Shown one piece after another: positions 7,861 through 16,142 of a stretch of DNA of 47,024 nt. Below the pieces are notes generated by a model, which saw only the letters and a list, made by a program, of their open reading frames with translations, was not told the DNA's origin and did not search any database. Origin of the DNA: Alphaproteobacteria bacterium (GTDB lineage: Bacteria > Pseudomonadota > Alphaproteobacteria > Caulobacterales > Maricaulaceae); NCBI GenBank assembly GCA_016124205.1, contig WGOD01000005.1:1-47024 (forward strand), in the 5' to 3' direction. The translations under genes were made by a program, and so were the position numbers. Numbering within the stretch: the first letter of the stretch is position 1; the number at the start of each line of letters is the position of its first letter.

Positions 7861-9420
7861 TTAGGCCGCGTCCTGTTCCAGGACGGCGACGCGGACGTTG
7901 GTTCCGATCTCGCCAAGGAGGACGATCGAGCGCGCAGAGGCGGGAATACGGCATCGCAGGAGGATATTGAAGACGCCCTGCGCCTCGCTGGCCGAGTCGT
8001 TCACGTTGACGATGTCGAGTTCATAGCCCAGCAGCCTGGCCGGAATGCCCGAGATGTCGCGCATCTGGGTTTCCAGAAAGTCGGTGATCACGCCGACGAT
8101 GTCGTCCTTCCAGGACTTCGTGATGGGCAGGTTCTGGTAGGGCTTCAGTGCACGCGCGATCGACGTGAGGAAGAAGTCCGCCAGGCGGCGGCGGTGGATC
8201 GGTTCCAGACCCGCCTGGAGCGACGTCGTAACCCCATTGACGACCCGATAACCGGTGTCGGGATCGAACTCCAAGGCGCAGATGCCGTGGGAGTTGGCCG
8301 AGACATAGTCATCGCGGCTGAGGTCTTCAAACTCCAAGCCGGTCGTGCATGCGTTGATGAAGCGCGTGCCGTAGATTGATGCTGGGTCGTAGACGGGGTC
8401 GATGTTGGCGAGGGCGCAAGCAACAGCGGCATTTGCCGGAACAGAGAGCTTGCCGTCCTGATGCAGCGGCGATGCATCAGGAAAGTTCTGCCGCCGCCAC
8501 GGCCAAGCGTAGACAATCCGATCACTCCTCAGGTCCGCCATCGCCGAGGCGACGGCCCCTTCCTCCTGGTCCTCCGGACCACTAACGATGGCCATCTTGA
8601 ACGGTGCCGCGCCGTTCCCGGTGAGCAGGCTCTTGATGTGCGCATTGAGCGCCGACCATGTCACCGTGGTGCCGTCCGGCTCAGCCGTAAACATCAGCTT
8701 CACCTCGCGGCGGGCGGCCAGCAGAGTGAGGGCATTCGTCCAGGATACCAGGAGAGGTGTTCCATCGGAACCACCAGACAGAGCGCTGGTCAGCGGCCAT
8801 GCGCCCTTGATGGTGTCGTCGTTGTCTTCAAAGGAGACCTCGATCAATTCCGATGCGTTATTGATGGCGGCGATCTCGGCGGACGACATGCCGGGAGTGA
8901 GGTTGTCCCAGGTCTCGTTCCGATCACGGAAGTTTGCGACGATCTTGAAGCCGTCGTCGAGCGAACTGTCGGATGCCGCGGAGCTGGTCACCCGGATCGA
9001 GTTGCCATAGTTGCCCTTCCACTTGGCCTTCACGACAAGGTCCACGCCATCAGCGGCGGGGTCCGCCACGGAGCTGACAACCGGGATCCTGACCGTGGCC
9101 TGCGCCATACCGGTGCGACTTGCACGCACGGCGCGGAGACCAGGCCACTGCTTGCCGCTGAGCGCTCGGAACCCTGAGTAGCCCCGCCACGAATCCTCCC
9201 CGCCGCTCGGGGCCGAACCATAGCCGCCCAGCTTGCGAGCGAACTCCTTGGCGCTGCCGATGGAGAGCACGGTATCGACCGGCCCCATCTCGAAGTCGCC
9301 GACGACTGCGACGACCTGTTCGCCATCCTCGCGAACATAGCCGTTGGGAGTGATCTCGAAAACATAGACGCCGTCGAGGGCTCGGGCGGCAGCGAGGTTG
9401 CTGATCGTGAGAATGTCCAT
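7861..9420 (-). CDS. Contractile tail sheath protein (Mu gpL-like)
   Basis: 519 residues, close to Mu gpL (495). The N-terminus has the sheath-type DGVYVFEITPNGYVREDGEQVVAVVG..GPVDTV pattern. The C-terminal third holds the conserved helix and strand region: FFLTSIARALKPYQNLPITKSWKD, then LDIVNVNDSASEAQGVFN and RIPASARSIVL. It assembles around the tube and makes this phage a myovirus. The gene lies between the terminator-like gene (9433) and the tube gene. Confidence 0.88.
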   Translation of the reverse strand: MDILTISNLAAARALDGVYVFEITPNGYVREDGEQVVAVVGDFEMGPVDTVLSIGSAKEFARKLGGYGSAPSGGEDSWRGYSGFRALSGKQWPGLRAVRASRTGMAQATVRIPVVSSVADPAADGVDLVVKAKWKGNYGNSIRVTSSAASDSSLDDGFKIVANFRDRNETWDNLTPGMSSAEIAAINNASELIEVSFEDNDDTIKGAWPLTSALSGGSDGTPLLVSWTNALTLLAARREVKLMFTAEPDGTTVTWSALNAHIKSLLTGNGAAPFKMAIVSGPEDQEEGAVASAMADLRSDRIVYAWPWRRQNFPDASPLHQDGKLSVPANAAVACALANIDPVYDPASIYGTRFINACTTGLEFEDLSRDDYVSANSHGICALEFDPDTGYRVVNGVTTSLQAGLEPIHRRRLADFFLTSIARALKPYQNLPITKSWKDDIVGVITDFLETQMRDISGIPARLLGYELDIVNVNDSASEAQGVFNILLRCRIPASARSIVLLGEIGTNVRVAVLEQDAA

Positions 9421-9432
9421 CGGAGATGCTCC

Positions 9433-10044
9433 TTAGTCGGTCATCTGGGAAATGGGTGAAATGGTGTCCTCATCGTTGCCGATCTTGATCGTGGTGCAGA
9501 CCGGCAGTGTCTGCTTGTGGCGAAGGGCCGCGCGGATCTCGAACTCCATGATCGCGCGCCATTCGTCCTCCCTGAGCCCCTCCGGGTCATCGACCTGGCG
9601 GATGTCGGTTAGGTCGATGCGTGCGCGGGTCTGCTCGGCATCCTTCAGCACGACCGTTGCTCCTGGGGATGCACCCGGCTCCGGAACGAACAACCGTTCG
9701 ATCGTGCGCATCATGCCGCGCACAGCCGCTTTGCCTTCGGGGCCGCCAACCAGATAGAGATTGCCGCGCACGGTCACGCGGATGGCGCCGTAGTCGATCA
9801 GCGCCGATGCCTCCGGGGCGCCCTCCTGATTGATTTCGGAGATCCCCACGATCTCGCCAGGGGCGTAGTCGCGCGGGGCATCGACGATTTCGAGCGCCAG
9901 GCGGGCGGCCTTCCCAGCAGCCAGCGCCAGGAGAGGCTGATTCCCGATCCATCCGTTCTGGACGGCAAGGCTCGGGATCCGCGTGCCCAGGAAGTCGGTC
10001 AGGCTTGCGAGGACCAGGTCGGTAACGTCATAGGCGACGCTCAT
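9433..10044 (-). CDS. Tail terminator-like protein (Mu gp37/gpK position)
   Basis: 203 residues, located between the tail completion protein and the sheath as in Mu. Its start overlaps the upstream stop (ATGA at 10041-10044). The N-terminus begins MSVAYDVTDLVLASLTDFLG, and a beta-rich core follows (DYGAIRVTVRGNLYLVGG). Proteins at this locus cap the tail tube and set the end of polymerisation. The function is inferred from gene order and size, not from recognised residues. Confidence 0.55.
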   Translation of the reverse strand: MSVAYDVTDLVLASLTDFLGTRIPSLAVQNGWIGNQPLLALAAGKAARLALEIVDAPRDYAPGEIVGISEINQEGAPEASALIDYGAIRVTVRGNLYLVGGPEGKAAVRGMMRTIERLFVPEPGASPGATVVLKDAEQTRARIDLTDIRQVDDPEGLREDEWRAIMEFEIRAALRHKQTLPVCTTIKIGNDEDTISPISQMTD

Positions 10045-10640
10045 TGGGCCAGCCCTCGCAATTCTTCATCGAAGATCGCCTCGAAGGTCGGCTGGGCAGA
10101 TGCCATCAGGCGATGCGGGCGAGTCCCCTTCTCTTTGATCGAGCGGGCGATGGCGACCGCATGCTGCCGGAGGCCCTCCAGTTCGGCGGCACGGGCGGCA
10201 GAGCGGCCCTTCTTGCCGGTCGTGCTGAAGGACTCCTGATCCGACAGATCCCACTTTGAACTACGCTTGATGGAGGCAGGCACCCCCTTGAGCACCGGCT
10301 TCCCGGAAATAACCGCAGAGGCGTTCCGCTTGCGGCTGAGCCAAAGAAGGATCGGAAGAAGCGGTGGCATCTTCGAGCGGGGGCGAGTCCCCTCTTCCAC
10401 GAACTCCGCATGCGGCGCCGAGTTATAGAGAGTGACCGAGCCGGGCTGCTCGTCGATCTCATAGGAGGCCGCGAAAACACCCGTGGTATCCGAAATGCGC
10501 TCCTGAGTGAGCCCCACGATATGGGCGTGGCAACGGTCAGCGGTGCGGCGCAGGACGTGATGAACCCTGCGCGTATGCTCCGCCATGTCGGCCACGATGG
10601 CATTGGGCAATTCGGCGAGTGCAATCTGGTATTCGGTCAT
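10041..10640 (-). CDS. HK97 gp10-like tail completion / virion morphogenesis protein
   Basis: 199 residues from the ATG at 10640, which overlaps the previous stop. The central motif NSAPHAEFVEEGTRPRSKMPP is the hallmark of the HK97-gp10-like and Mu virion-morphogenesis families (Y/H-x-x-x-V-E-x-G-T-R-P). The end has a second family-like block (RPHRLMASAQPTFEAIF). These proteins act at the head-tail connection or tail completion. A basic segment, about residues 100-140, contains KRNASAV and KKGRSAARA. Confidence 0.75.
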   Translation of the reverse strand: MTEYQIALAELPNAIVADMAEHTRRVHHVLRRTADRCHAHIVGLTQERISDTTGVFAASYEIDEQPGSVTLYNSAPHAEFVEEGTRPRSKMPPLLPILLWLSRKRNASAVISGKPVLKGVPASIKRSSKWDLSDQESFSTTGKKGRSAARAAELEGLRQHAVAIARSIKEKGTRPHRLMASAQPTFEAIFDEELRGLAQ

Positions 10641-11188
10641 GCTGCGGCTCCTTCGGCCCGCGAACGTCCCTCGGAAAGGACGCTTTGAACCTTCGGCCAA
10701 AGACCGGAGCCGGACAGCAGGCCCTTGATCTCTTCGGTCACTTCATCCCAGACCTTCTCGCGCGCCTCGCGGCGCTCTCCCTTGATGCGCTCAATGGCGG
10801 TCTTCGCCATCGCGACCTTGGCGCCAGCGGTAGCCAGTTTTGCAACGTCGCCAACTTCAAGATCGTCCTCGCCGACCTTATCCATGAGCGAATGCTGAAG
10901 CACTAGCAGCAGCATATCGGCCACGTCGGTGTCGGGCTTTCCCCCCGCGCTGGATTCGCCGATGAGCGCACTCATGGCGTTGGCCGTCTCGCGCAGGCGC
11001 CGGATGTTTTCCAGCTTCACCTCCAGCGATGCGCCATAGCGCGCAACGCTGGACTTGCCGACCTTGTGACCGCGCCGATCGAGTTCTGCCGCGATCTGCT
11101 CATAGGTGTAACCTTCGGCGAGGAGCTGCTCGACAACCGCCGACAGTCCCAGCTTGGCCACCTTGTGGTGAGCGCGGCGCGGTGCCAA
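10637..11188 (-). CDS. DUF3486 family protein, Mu gp27-like small terminase
   Basis: 183 residues. I choose the TTG at 11188 because GGAGG lies 9 nt upstream and translation then starts MAPRRAHHKVAKLG, matching the beginning of Mu gp27-type proteins; a longer reading would run into the preceding gene. Residues about 12-50 form a helix-turn-helix (LSAVVEQLLAEGYTYEQIAAELDRRG). The rest is helical. Together with the large terminase it should recognise phage DNA for headful packaging. Its neighbours are the gp25/gp26-like genes, as in Mu. Confidence 0.78.
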   Translation of the reverse strand: MAPRRAHHKVAKLGLSAVVEQLLAEGYTYEQIAAELDRRGHKVGKSSVARYGASLEVKLENIRRLRETANAMSALIGESSAGGKPDTDVADMLLLVLQHSLMDKVGEDDLEVGDVAKLATAGAKVAMAKTAIERIKGERREAREKVWDEVTEEIKGLLSGSGLWPKVQSVLSEGRSRAEGAAA

Positions 11189-11189
11189 T

Positions 11190-11501
11190 TCAGTCGACCT
11201 CCGGCATGACGGGATGCTTCGGGTCGATCCGCTTGGCGAGGGCATAGCCCTTGGTGGTAAGTTTGATCTTTTCCATCTTGAGCCCGATGACGCGAGACTG
11301 GCCCATTTCGAGGAGACCGAGTTCCTTCATCCAGTGAAGGTCCTTGCCCAGTTCCTCCTCGGAAAGCTCAAACTCTTCCAGCAGGTAGTCGATGGTCTCC
11401 ACGAACAGCGAGTTGGGATAGGCCTGGTAGCAGGCCAGCAGAACCGCGCCGCGCATCAGGCGCGCCCGATCCTCTCGGTTACTATCCGGAAGGCGACTCA
11501 C
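11190..11501 (-). CDS. Winged-helix protein, Mu gp26-like
   Basis: 103 residues, overlapping the upstream gene by ATGA. The order gp25-like, gp26-like, gp27-like is that of Mu. The sequence fits a small winged helix: FVETIDYLLEEFELSEEELGKDLHWMKELGLLEMG followed by a hairpin (KMEKIKLTTKGYALAKRID). In Mu the role of gp26 is not established; association with the packaging genes suggests a head or packaging function. Confidence 0.6.
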   Translation of the reverse strand: MSRLPDSNREDRARLMRGAVLLACYQAYPNSLFVETIDYLLEEFELSEEELGKDLHWMKELGLLEMGQSRVIGLKMEKIKLTTKGYALAKRIDPKHPVMPEVD

Positions 11502-11857
11502 TCTTTAGCCTCCAGTGATGCCAGGCGTTCGCGGATCTCCATCAGGATCTTCCGATCCTGGCGGGCATCCGTGCTGATGGTGTCAAGTTGGCTGAGGACG
11601 CCAGCCATCTGCTGCCGCACCTGGGTGAGCTGATCCTCCCGGCGAACCATCGTGCCGTCCATGCGCCGCTGGTCCTCATCGTTGCGACGAATGCGCTCTT
11701 CGAGCTGGCCCATCGCTCGCTCGTTGAGTGCCATCCGACCCTCCAGGCTGCGAAGGTCACTCAGGGCGGACCGGAGGAGAAACGCGGCGAGGCCAACGCC
11801 AGCCGTCAGAACCGCCATGAAGATCTTCGTGACCAGGTCGAGGAGTTCGGGGCTCAT
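11498..11857 (-). CDS. DUF2730-like membrane-anchored coiled-coil protein (Mu gp25 position)
   Basis: 119 residues: one transmembrane helix at about 10-28 (KIFMAVLTAGVGLAAFLLR), then a long charged coiled coil (residues 32-119). This TM-plus-coil layout and the location before the gp26/gp27-like genes match Mu gp25. It could be part of the lysis group, with an i-spanin-like shape, but the family link favours gp25. Confidence 0.6.
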   Translation of the reverse strand: MSPELLDLVTKIFMAVLTAGVGLAAFLLRSALSDLRSLEGRMALNERAMGQLEERIRRNDEDQRRMDGTMVRREDQLTQVRQQMAGVLSQLDTISTDARQDRKILMEIRERLASLEAKE

Positions 11858-12489
11858 TTGTCAGTTCCGAGCGGGGCGACAGAAAGAACGTATCCGTCCT
11901 GGGTGAAGGAGCGCACAGCCTCCGGATCGGTCACCGTCGCGGGCCATTCAACGACGATGTACTGACCGGCCTGGCCAGTGGTGAGCGACTCGCTTGTAAG
12001 GCGCGCCTCCGGCAAGGTGCTTGCAGGGGTCGTGCAACCAGCCAGGACGCCAACGAGCAGGGCGAAGTAAAAGACCCCCATCGTGGCGAGTCCCGCGGCG
12101 CCCGAGCGAACTGCCCGCTTGTCGGGAGATTCGTAATCCTGCACCGCCTTGATCGCTCGCTTCACCTTCTCTTCCTTGGTGGCGGAAGACGCCATGATCT
12201 CGCTGAGGATCGCAGTGATGTCGGCGACGCTCGGGGCGATCTCGGTGCTCTCGACGTCGTTGCCCATCGCGAAGAGCTGGACGGTCTTCTTCAGTTCGTT
12301 GGCGCGATCCTCGTGGCCGGTTTCGCGCGCCCAGACCTCGATGGCCGCGACAACGCTACTGATCGCGCGATCCTTCCGGGCGGCGGTCTCTTCCCAGCGG
12401 GCGGCGCGGATCTTCTGCCAGGCGCCATAAGCGTTGCCCGCAAACCCGGCGAGCGCGCCTCCAATCGTAAGCAGTGTCATGAAATCCAT
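11854..12489 (-). CDS. Membrane protein with C-terminal lipoprotein-like region (possible lysis protein)
   Basis: 211 residues from 12489, where GAGGAA stands 6 nt before the ATG. It has an N-terminal hydrophobic segment (residues 4-20), a charged helical middle, and a second hydrophobic stretch at about 137-151 ending in a lipobox, LAGC (Cys152), followed by a 60-residue polar tail. Met137 begins MGVFYFALLVGVLAGC, which by itself would be a good lipoprotein signal. Either an internal start makes a separate small lipoprotein (o-spanin-like), or the two parts are fused. It is the first gene after the 12534 motif. Confidence 0.5.
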   Translation of the reverse strand: MDFMTLLTIGGALAGFAGNAYGAWQKIRAARWEETAARKDRAISSVVAAIEVWARETGHEDRANELKKTVQLFAMGNDVESTEIAPSVADITAILSEIMASSATKEEKVKRAIKAVQDYESPDKRAVRSGAAGLATMGVFYFALLVGVLAGCTTPASTLPEARLTSESLTTGQAGQYIVVEWPATVTDPEAVRSFTQDGYVLSVAPLGTDK

Positions 12490-12533
12490 GTGTTGTTCCT
12501 CGCGCGCCATGAAATCAATTCATGGGCCGCTAA

Positions 12534-12552
12534 AGTCTAATGCGACGGAAAC
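12534..12552 (-). promoter_or_regulatory. Phage 19-bp motif copy 1
   Basis: GTTTCCGTCGCATTAGACT reading leftward, 44 bp upstream of the gp25-region operon start at 12489. Exact match to the family consensus GTTTCCGTCGMATTRGACT. Confidence 0.8.
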
Positions 12553-12569
12553 AGCGGAGTGCTTTCTTC

Positions 12570-13970
12570 CTAGGAATGCTCGCCCTCAAGGCGTGCAAGC
12601 TCCTCATCCACGTTGGGTGTGTCGAAGACGGGCACCGCTGATCGGACGGCACTTTGTAGGGAGACGATGCCCGCTGCGCGGGCAGTGCTGATCGCGGCGA
12701 CCCGCGACTGATCCTCCTCCGGGCTTGATGTGAAGTAGTCGCCCCATGTCGTTCCGATCTCGATCAGGTGCTGGACCGGGACGGGATACCGGCAGGACAG
12801 ACGTTCCTCCAGCCACGGATGCATCTGCGCGAACATCTCATCAACGGTCGGTAGCGACGGCAGCTTGTTGAGCACTTCGACCTTGGGTAGGTAGATCCTC
12901 TTTTCGCCCATGCCCGTGATTCGCGCCGCAAAGAGGATCTTCGCGCACAGCTCATTGATGGCCAGGGTCCACGCGGGCCGCAGGTCGTCGCAGAGTTGGA
13001 TCATCGGTGCGTAGAGCATCCGCAGGGCGAATCCGCTGATGGCGGTTCCAACCAGCTTTTCGGGATCCAGGGCCACCACGCGAGCCAGGTCGAAGGCGCG
13101 GCGGCGGGCTCGCTCGGAGTAGTTGGCAAGCAACTGGATGCCATCGCCCGTGATTTCCAGGAAGAAGGCCTTACCATCCTTCCCGATCAGCCATGTCCCA
13201 CGCGGCGATTTCTGGAGCGTTGCGGCAGTCTTCTCAGGCTCCTCGTCGCTGATGACGACCTGCGGGTCAGCGGTGTAGAAGAGACCGCGGCCCTCCTGGG
13301 AAAAGGCGTAGTCATGTTCGCGGGACAGAGGCTCAACTCCCTCCAGCAGCGACTCTCCATCTACAAGCCCGCAGCCACAGTCAAGCGGCCTGACCCACAC
13401 GGCAGGAACGAAACCGAAGCCATGCTCGATCTTCTTTTCTGGGAGGGAGACCCACTTGTCCTTCGCCTTGTACTGCCACGTTTCGTCTGTGGTCGTCAGG
13501 ATCATCCGCCCGTCCTCGGACTTGTCCCCGACCATGACCTGACGGCGGACGACGACGGCGACCAAGCTGCCAGACTCATCGAAGAGCGGGGCGCAGTCGT
13601 TCCGCTTCCAGTGCCGCACCACAAGAACGCCACGAACAAACCCGAAGGTGATACAGGCCGCGCCCTGGACAAGGGCATCGGTACAGGCATTGGGAACGGT
13701 GCGATATAGTTCCTTCCCCAACCATTCCAGGAGCGCACTGATGTCGGGATCGGCATGGGAGAGGCGCGGGAACGTGTTGGCGCCCATCAGCATGCCACGG
13801 ACCCTGCCGACCATCATGCGGGCCATGCGCTGGGGATTGCTCGGGCGCCGCATGCGCACGGGGACGTATTTGCCTTCTTTGTCCGATTCTTGCCAAAACT
13901 CGGCAAGGCCGTCATATTCCCGGCCCTCGTATAATGCCTGGTGTTTGATGGCTTGGGTCAGCTTGTCCAT
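12570..13970 (-). CDS. Portal protein
   Basis: 466 residues, lying one base downstream of the large terminase gene, the usual order. It has the look of a portal: an N-terminal region of the NPQRMARMMVGRVRGMLMG type, a central beta-rich region (EHGFGFVPAVWVRPLD), then long helices (YSERARRRAFDLARVVALDPEKLVG). The C-terminal part (VEVLNKLPSLPTVDEMFAQMHPWLE) resembles portal crown helices. It is expected to form the dodecameric channel at the capsid vertex. The precise family (DUF935 or an SPP1-like group) is unclear. Confidence 0.75.
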   Translation of the reverse strand: MDKLTQAIKHQALYEGREYDGLAEFWQESDKEGKYVPVRMRRPSNPQRMARMMVGRVRGMLMGANTFPRLSHADPDISALLEWLGKELYRTVPNACTDALVQGAACITFGFVRGVLVVRHWKRNDCAPLFDESGSLVAVVVRRQVMVGDKSEDGRMILTTTDETWQYKAKDKWVSLPEKKIEHGFGFVPAVWVRPLDCGCGLVDGESLLEGVEPLSREHDYAFSQEGRGLFYTADPQVVISDEEPEKTAATLQKSPRGTWLIGKDGKAFFLEITGDGIQLLANYSERARRRAFDLARVVALDPEKLVGTAISGFALRMLYAPMIQLCDDLRPAWTLAINELCAKILFAARITGMGEKRIYLPKVEVLNKLPSLPTVDEMFAQMHPWLEERLSCRYPVPVQHLIEIGTTWGDYFTSSPEEDQSRVAAISTARAAGIVSLQSAVRSAVPVFDTPNVDEELARLEGEHS

Positions 13971-13971
13971 G

Positions 13972-15465
13972 TCAGCGCCTCATCGGGTTCAACGGGATAA
14001 CGAGAGCGTCAGAGCCGCGAATCAGGCGGCCCGCCTCGGTCACGGCCATCTCCAGAGCATCCGGTCCATCATCGTGCTTCCCATCGGGAAACTCCTCAAG
14101 CTGGTTGCGCAGGAGGCGGATCGATTCATCCTCGTCCTCGATGGGGGGGAACAGCAAGCGCCCGCCCTCCGCGAAGGGGGTGAGACGGGAAACGCGCTCG
14201 TACTTGTTGATCAGGTGGGTCTGAAGCCGAATGGGGAGATCGTGCCCTGTCTCGGCACTCACCTCCTTCAACTCATCCCCGAACCACTCTTGGAATCCGT
14301 TGGCCTCCACCACGAAGGAGACCAGGCGGTTGAGCCCGAGCGCCTCGCAGAAGGCCATTGATCGGCGAACAAGGGCCTTCTTCGGACGGCGGTTGATGTC
14401 CGCCGCCATAATGAAGATCGTGGACTTCCACCGGACCACCGCCACCATCGCCTGGTAGTCGCTTTGTTCCGTCTTGCCCTTGGACAGGTCCAGGGAGGCC
14501 ACGAGCACGGCCTGGCCCGAATCAAGGGCGGCAGCGAGCAACTCAGGAGTCCAACGCCTTTCAAGCCAGTTCGGACGGAACGGCGCGGTCTCTGACGCAG
14601 GGGGACGATTCTGGTATTCGGTGTTGAAGGCGTCTGACCCGATTTCATCCCGCTTCGCCGTCAGGGCTGCGATAGACCAGAGGCCAGGCATCAGGGGGGT
14701 GCCGTCATCCTTGATCGCCGAATAGACGCGGGCGCGGAAGGTCTTGTTGGCCAGGCAATCCGTCAGCAGCGTCTTTCGGGCGATGATGTTCCCGACAACG
14801 ATGATCTTGCAGCCGCCCGCTCCCGCGAGCCCCATGACGACCTTCTTGAACCAGCGGATTCGCTTCGCCAGTCGCTCCAGCGACTGAGACTCGTCATCCT
14901 TGTCCACGTCGTCGAGGATGATGCGATCCGGTCGTGCGGCGCGGTTCTTCAGGCCTCGAATGGCCTGGCAGGATCCACGGGCCACGATGCGCGTCCCATT
15001 GGATAGCCGAAGGTCGCTCGCAGAAACCCGTGTTCCGCTGCGGCGGAGTAGCAGGTCCCCGAAGTCCTCGCGGATCCGTTCATTCGTTTCCAGTTCGAGC
15101 CGGATCTCGCTGATGCGGTCGCAGGCCGCCGTGAAGGTGCTGCTGATGTAGACGGTGAACAGGGCTCGCTTGATAATCATGTCGCGCAGCGTAAGCGCGA
15201 ACGACAGGAATGTCGTCTTGCCATGACCGCGCGGCGCTGCGAATGCATCGTTCCCCTTCTCGGTCGAAAGGGCGAGCACCTCCTGCTGCCATTCGGCAAG
15301 GCCGCTGAATTGCTTTGTTTCGGGATGCTGGAACGATTCCGCCAGGTAGTACTGACAGAACCATTCGGGATCCGCCTCGGCGCGTTGCAAGCGCTCCACG
15401 CGGCCCTGCTCGTCATCGTCGTCCCCCGCGGGCTCCGGTGCCCACTTGTCGCGGAGCTTGCTCAC
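13972..15465 (-). CDS. Large terminase subunit (TerL)
   Basis: 497 residues. The ATPase part has a Walker A motif APRGHGKTT near residue 80 and a Walker B motif RIILDDVDKDDE, with FTVYISSTFTAACDRI between. The nuclease part starts at VLVASLDLSKGK, giving the first metal-binding Asp of the RNase H-like fold, and continues through VVRWKSTIFIMAAD. It packages DNA into the prohead by headful cutting in Mu-like phages. It overlaps the upstream head-closure gene by four bases. Confidence 0.9.
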   Translation of the reverse strand: MSKLRDKWAPEPAGDDDDEQGRVERLQRAEADPEWFCQYYLAESFQHPETKQFSGLAEWQQEVLALSTEKGNDAFAAPRGHGKTTFLSFALTLRDMIIKRALFTVYISSTFTAACDRISEIRLELETNERIREDFGDLLLRRSGTRVSASDLRLSNGTRIVARGSCQAIRGLKNRAARPDRIILDDVDKDDESQSLERLAKRIRWFKKVVMGLAGAGGCKIIVVGNIIARKTLLTDCLANKTFRARVYSAIKDDGTPLMPGLWSIAALTAKRDEIGSDAFNTEYQNRPPASETAPFRPNWLERRWTPELLAAALDSGQAVLVASLDLSKGKTEQSDYQAMVAVVRWKSTIFIMAADINRRPKKALVRRSMAFCEALGLNRLVSFVVEANGFQEWFGDELKEVSAETGHDLPIRLQTHLINKYERVSRLTPFAEGGRLLFPPIEDEDESIRLLRNQLEEFPDGKHDDGPDALEMAVTEAGRLIRGSDALVIPLNPMRR

Positions 15466-15851
15466 TGGATCCTCTCCATACGCACCAGCCAGAAAGCGGG
15501 CGTCCCGGCGATGTCCTGGCTTTCCGAAACACGGATCCGAAAGCGAGCGCCCGACGCCATTGTCAGCAAGTCGCCCGGCGCCGGATCGATAGCCCCGGGA
15601 GCGGTCAGCGGCGCGATGATTGCCTCTTGTTCCCCATCGGGGCGAATACCCTCCGGGCGGTAGTCACCTGCGAACTGGCGCATGCGAGTCAGATAGGCGC
15701 GGTAAGAAACCGTGACAGTCGTTGCCGCGGTCGGGTCTCCGGCCTCGTTGAGCGCACCAGGGGCCTGGCGCGCGAGGGAAGCGTTCGCCTCGCTCGGAAG
15801 GAAGGTCATCGCCGCCCGGCGGACCTGCTCATGCATTCCCGCCATGTTCAT
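15462..15851 (-). CDS. Probable head-closure / head-tail connector protein
   Basis: 129 residues between the gpW-like gene and TerL, overlapping both by ATGA. The C-terminal half is beta-rich (GDLLTMASGARFRIRVSESQDIAGTP), resembling stopper or head-closure proteins, which are small beta-barrels. The assignment is by context and predicted character. Start at 15851 is supported by the overlap. Confidence 0.5.
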   Translation of the reverse strand: MNMAGMHEQVRRAAMTFLPSEANASLARQAPGALNEAGDPTAATTVTVSYRAYLTRMRQFAGDYRPEGIRPDGEQEAIIAPLTAPGAIDPAPGDLLTMASGARFRIRVSESQDIAGTPAFWLVRMERIQ

Positions 15852-16057
15852 ACGATGAGATCCGGACCCTGCATCACGGAGGTGCCATTCAGTTCCGCCC
15901 GGAGCGACCGCAGGCGGCGGCGCAAATAATCAATGCGATCCGTGTTGTCGATCGTCTGCCCGTAGACCGTGAACTTGGTGGGCATCGATGCCAGGTCAGC
16001 CAGTTCCGCCTCAGCGGTGGCGATGTCCTCTGTGATTTCCTCAGTCGTGCGTGCCAT
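15848..16057 (-). CDS. gpW-like head-tail joining protein, copy 1
   Basis: 69 residues with the pattern of lambda gpW: two helices separated by a hairpin (FTVYGQTIDNTDRIDYLRRRLRSL) and a short tail ending MQGPDLIV. It sits beside the capsid and terminase genes, where a connector is expected. A second, clearly related gene lies at 26013. The two share MART, the I-T-x-x-I/L-E-x-A opening, the R-x-L-x-x-L-x-A/V-E-L-N-G segment and the closing QGPDL. Confidence 0.72.
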   Translation of the reverse strand: MARTTEEITEDIATAEAELADLASMPTKFTVYGQTIDNTDRIDYLRRRLRSLRAELNGTSVMQGPDLIV

Positions 16058-16070
16058 TTCTCTCTCCTTC

Positions 16071-16106
16071 TAAAAAGCTCGGGGATAGCTTGCGCTACCC
16101 CCGAGC
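16071..16106 (-). terminator. Rho-independent terminator after the capsid gene
   Basis: A 13-bp hairpin (GCTCGGGG...CCCCGAGC, one mismatch) with TTGC/GCAA loop, followed on the minus strand by TTTTTA. It separates the highly expressed capsid gene from the gpW-like and packaging genes. Confidence 0.85.
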
Positions 16107-16142
16107 CGTCCCACTCCAAGGGACCCCGACGAGGGCGTCTGG

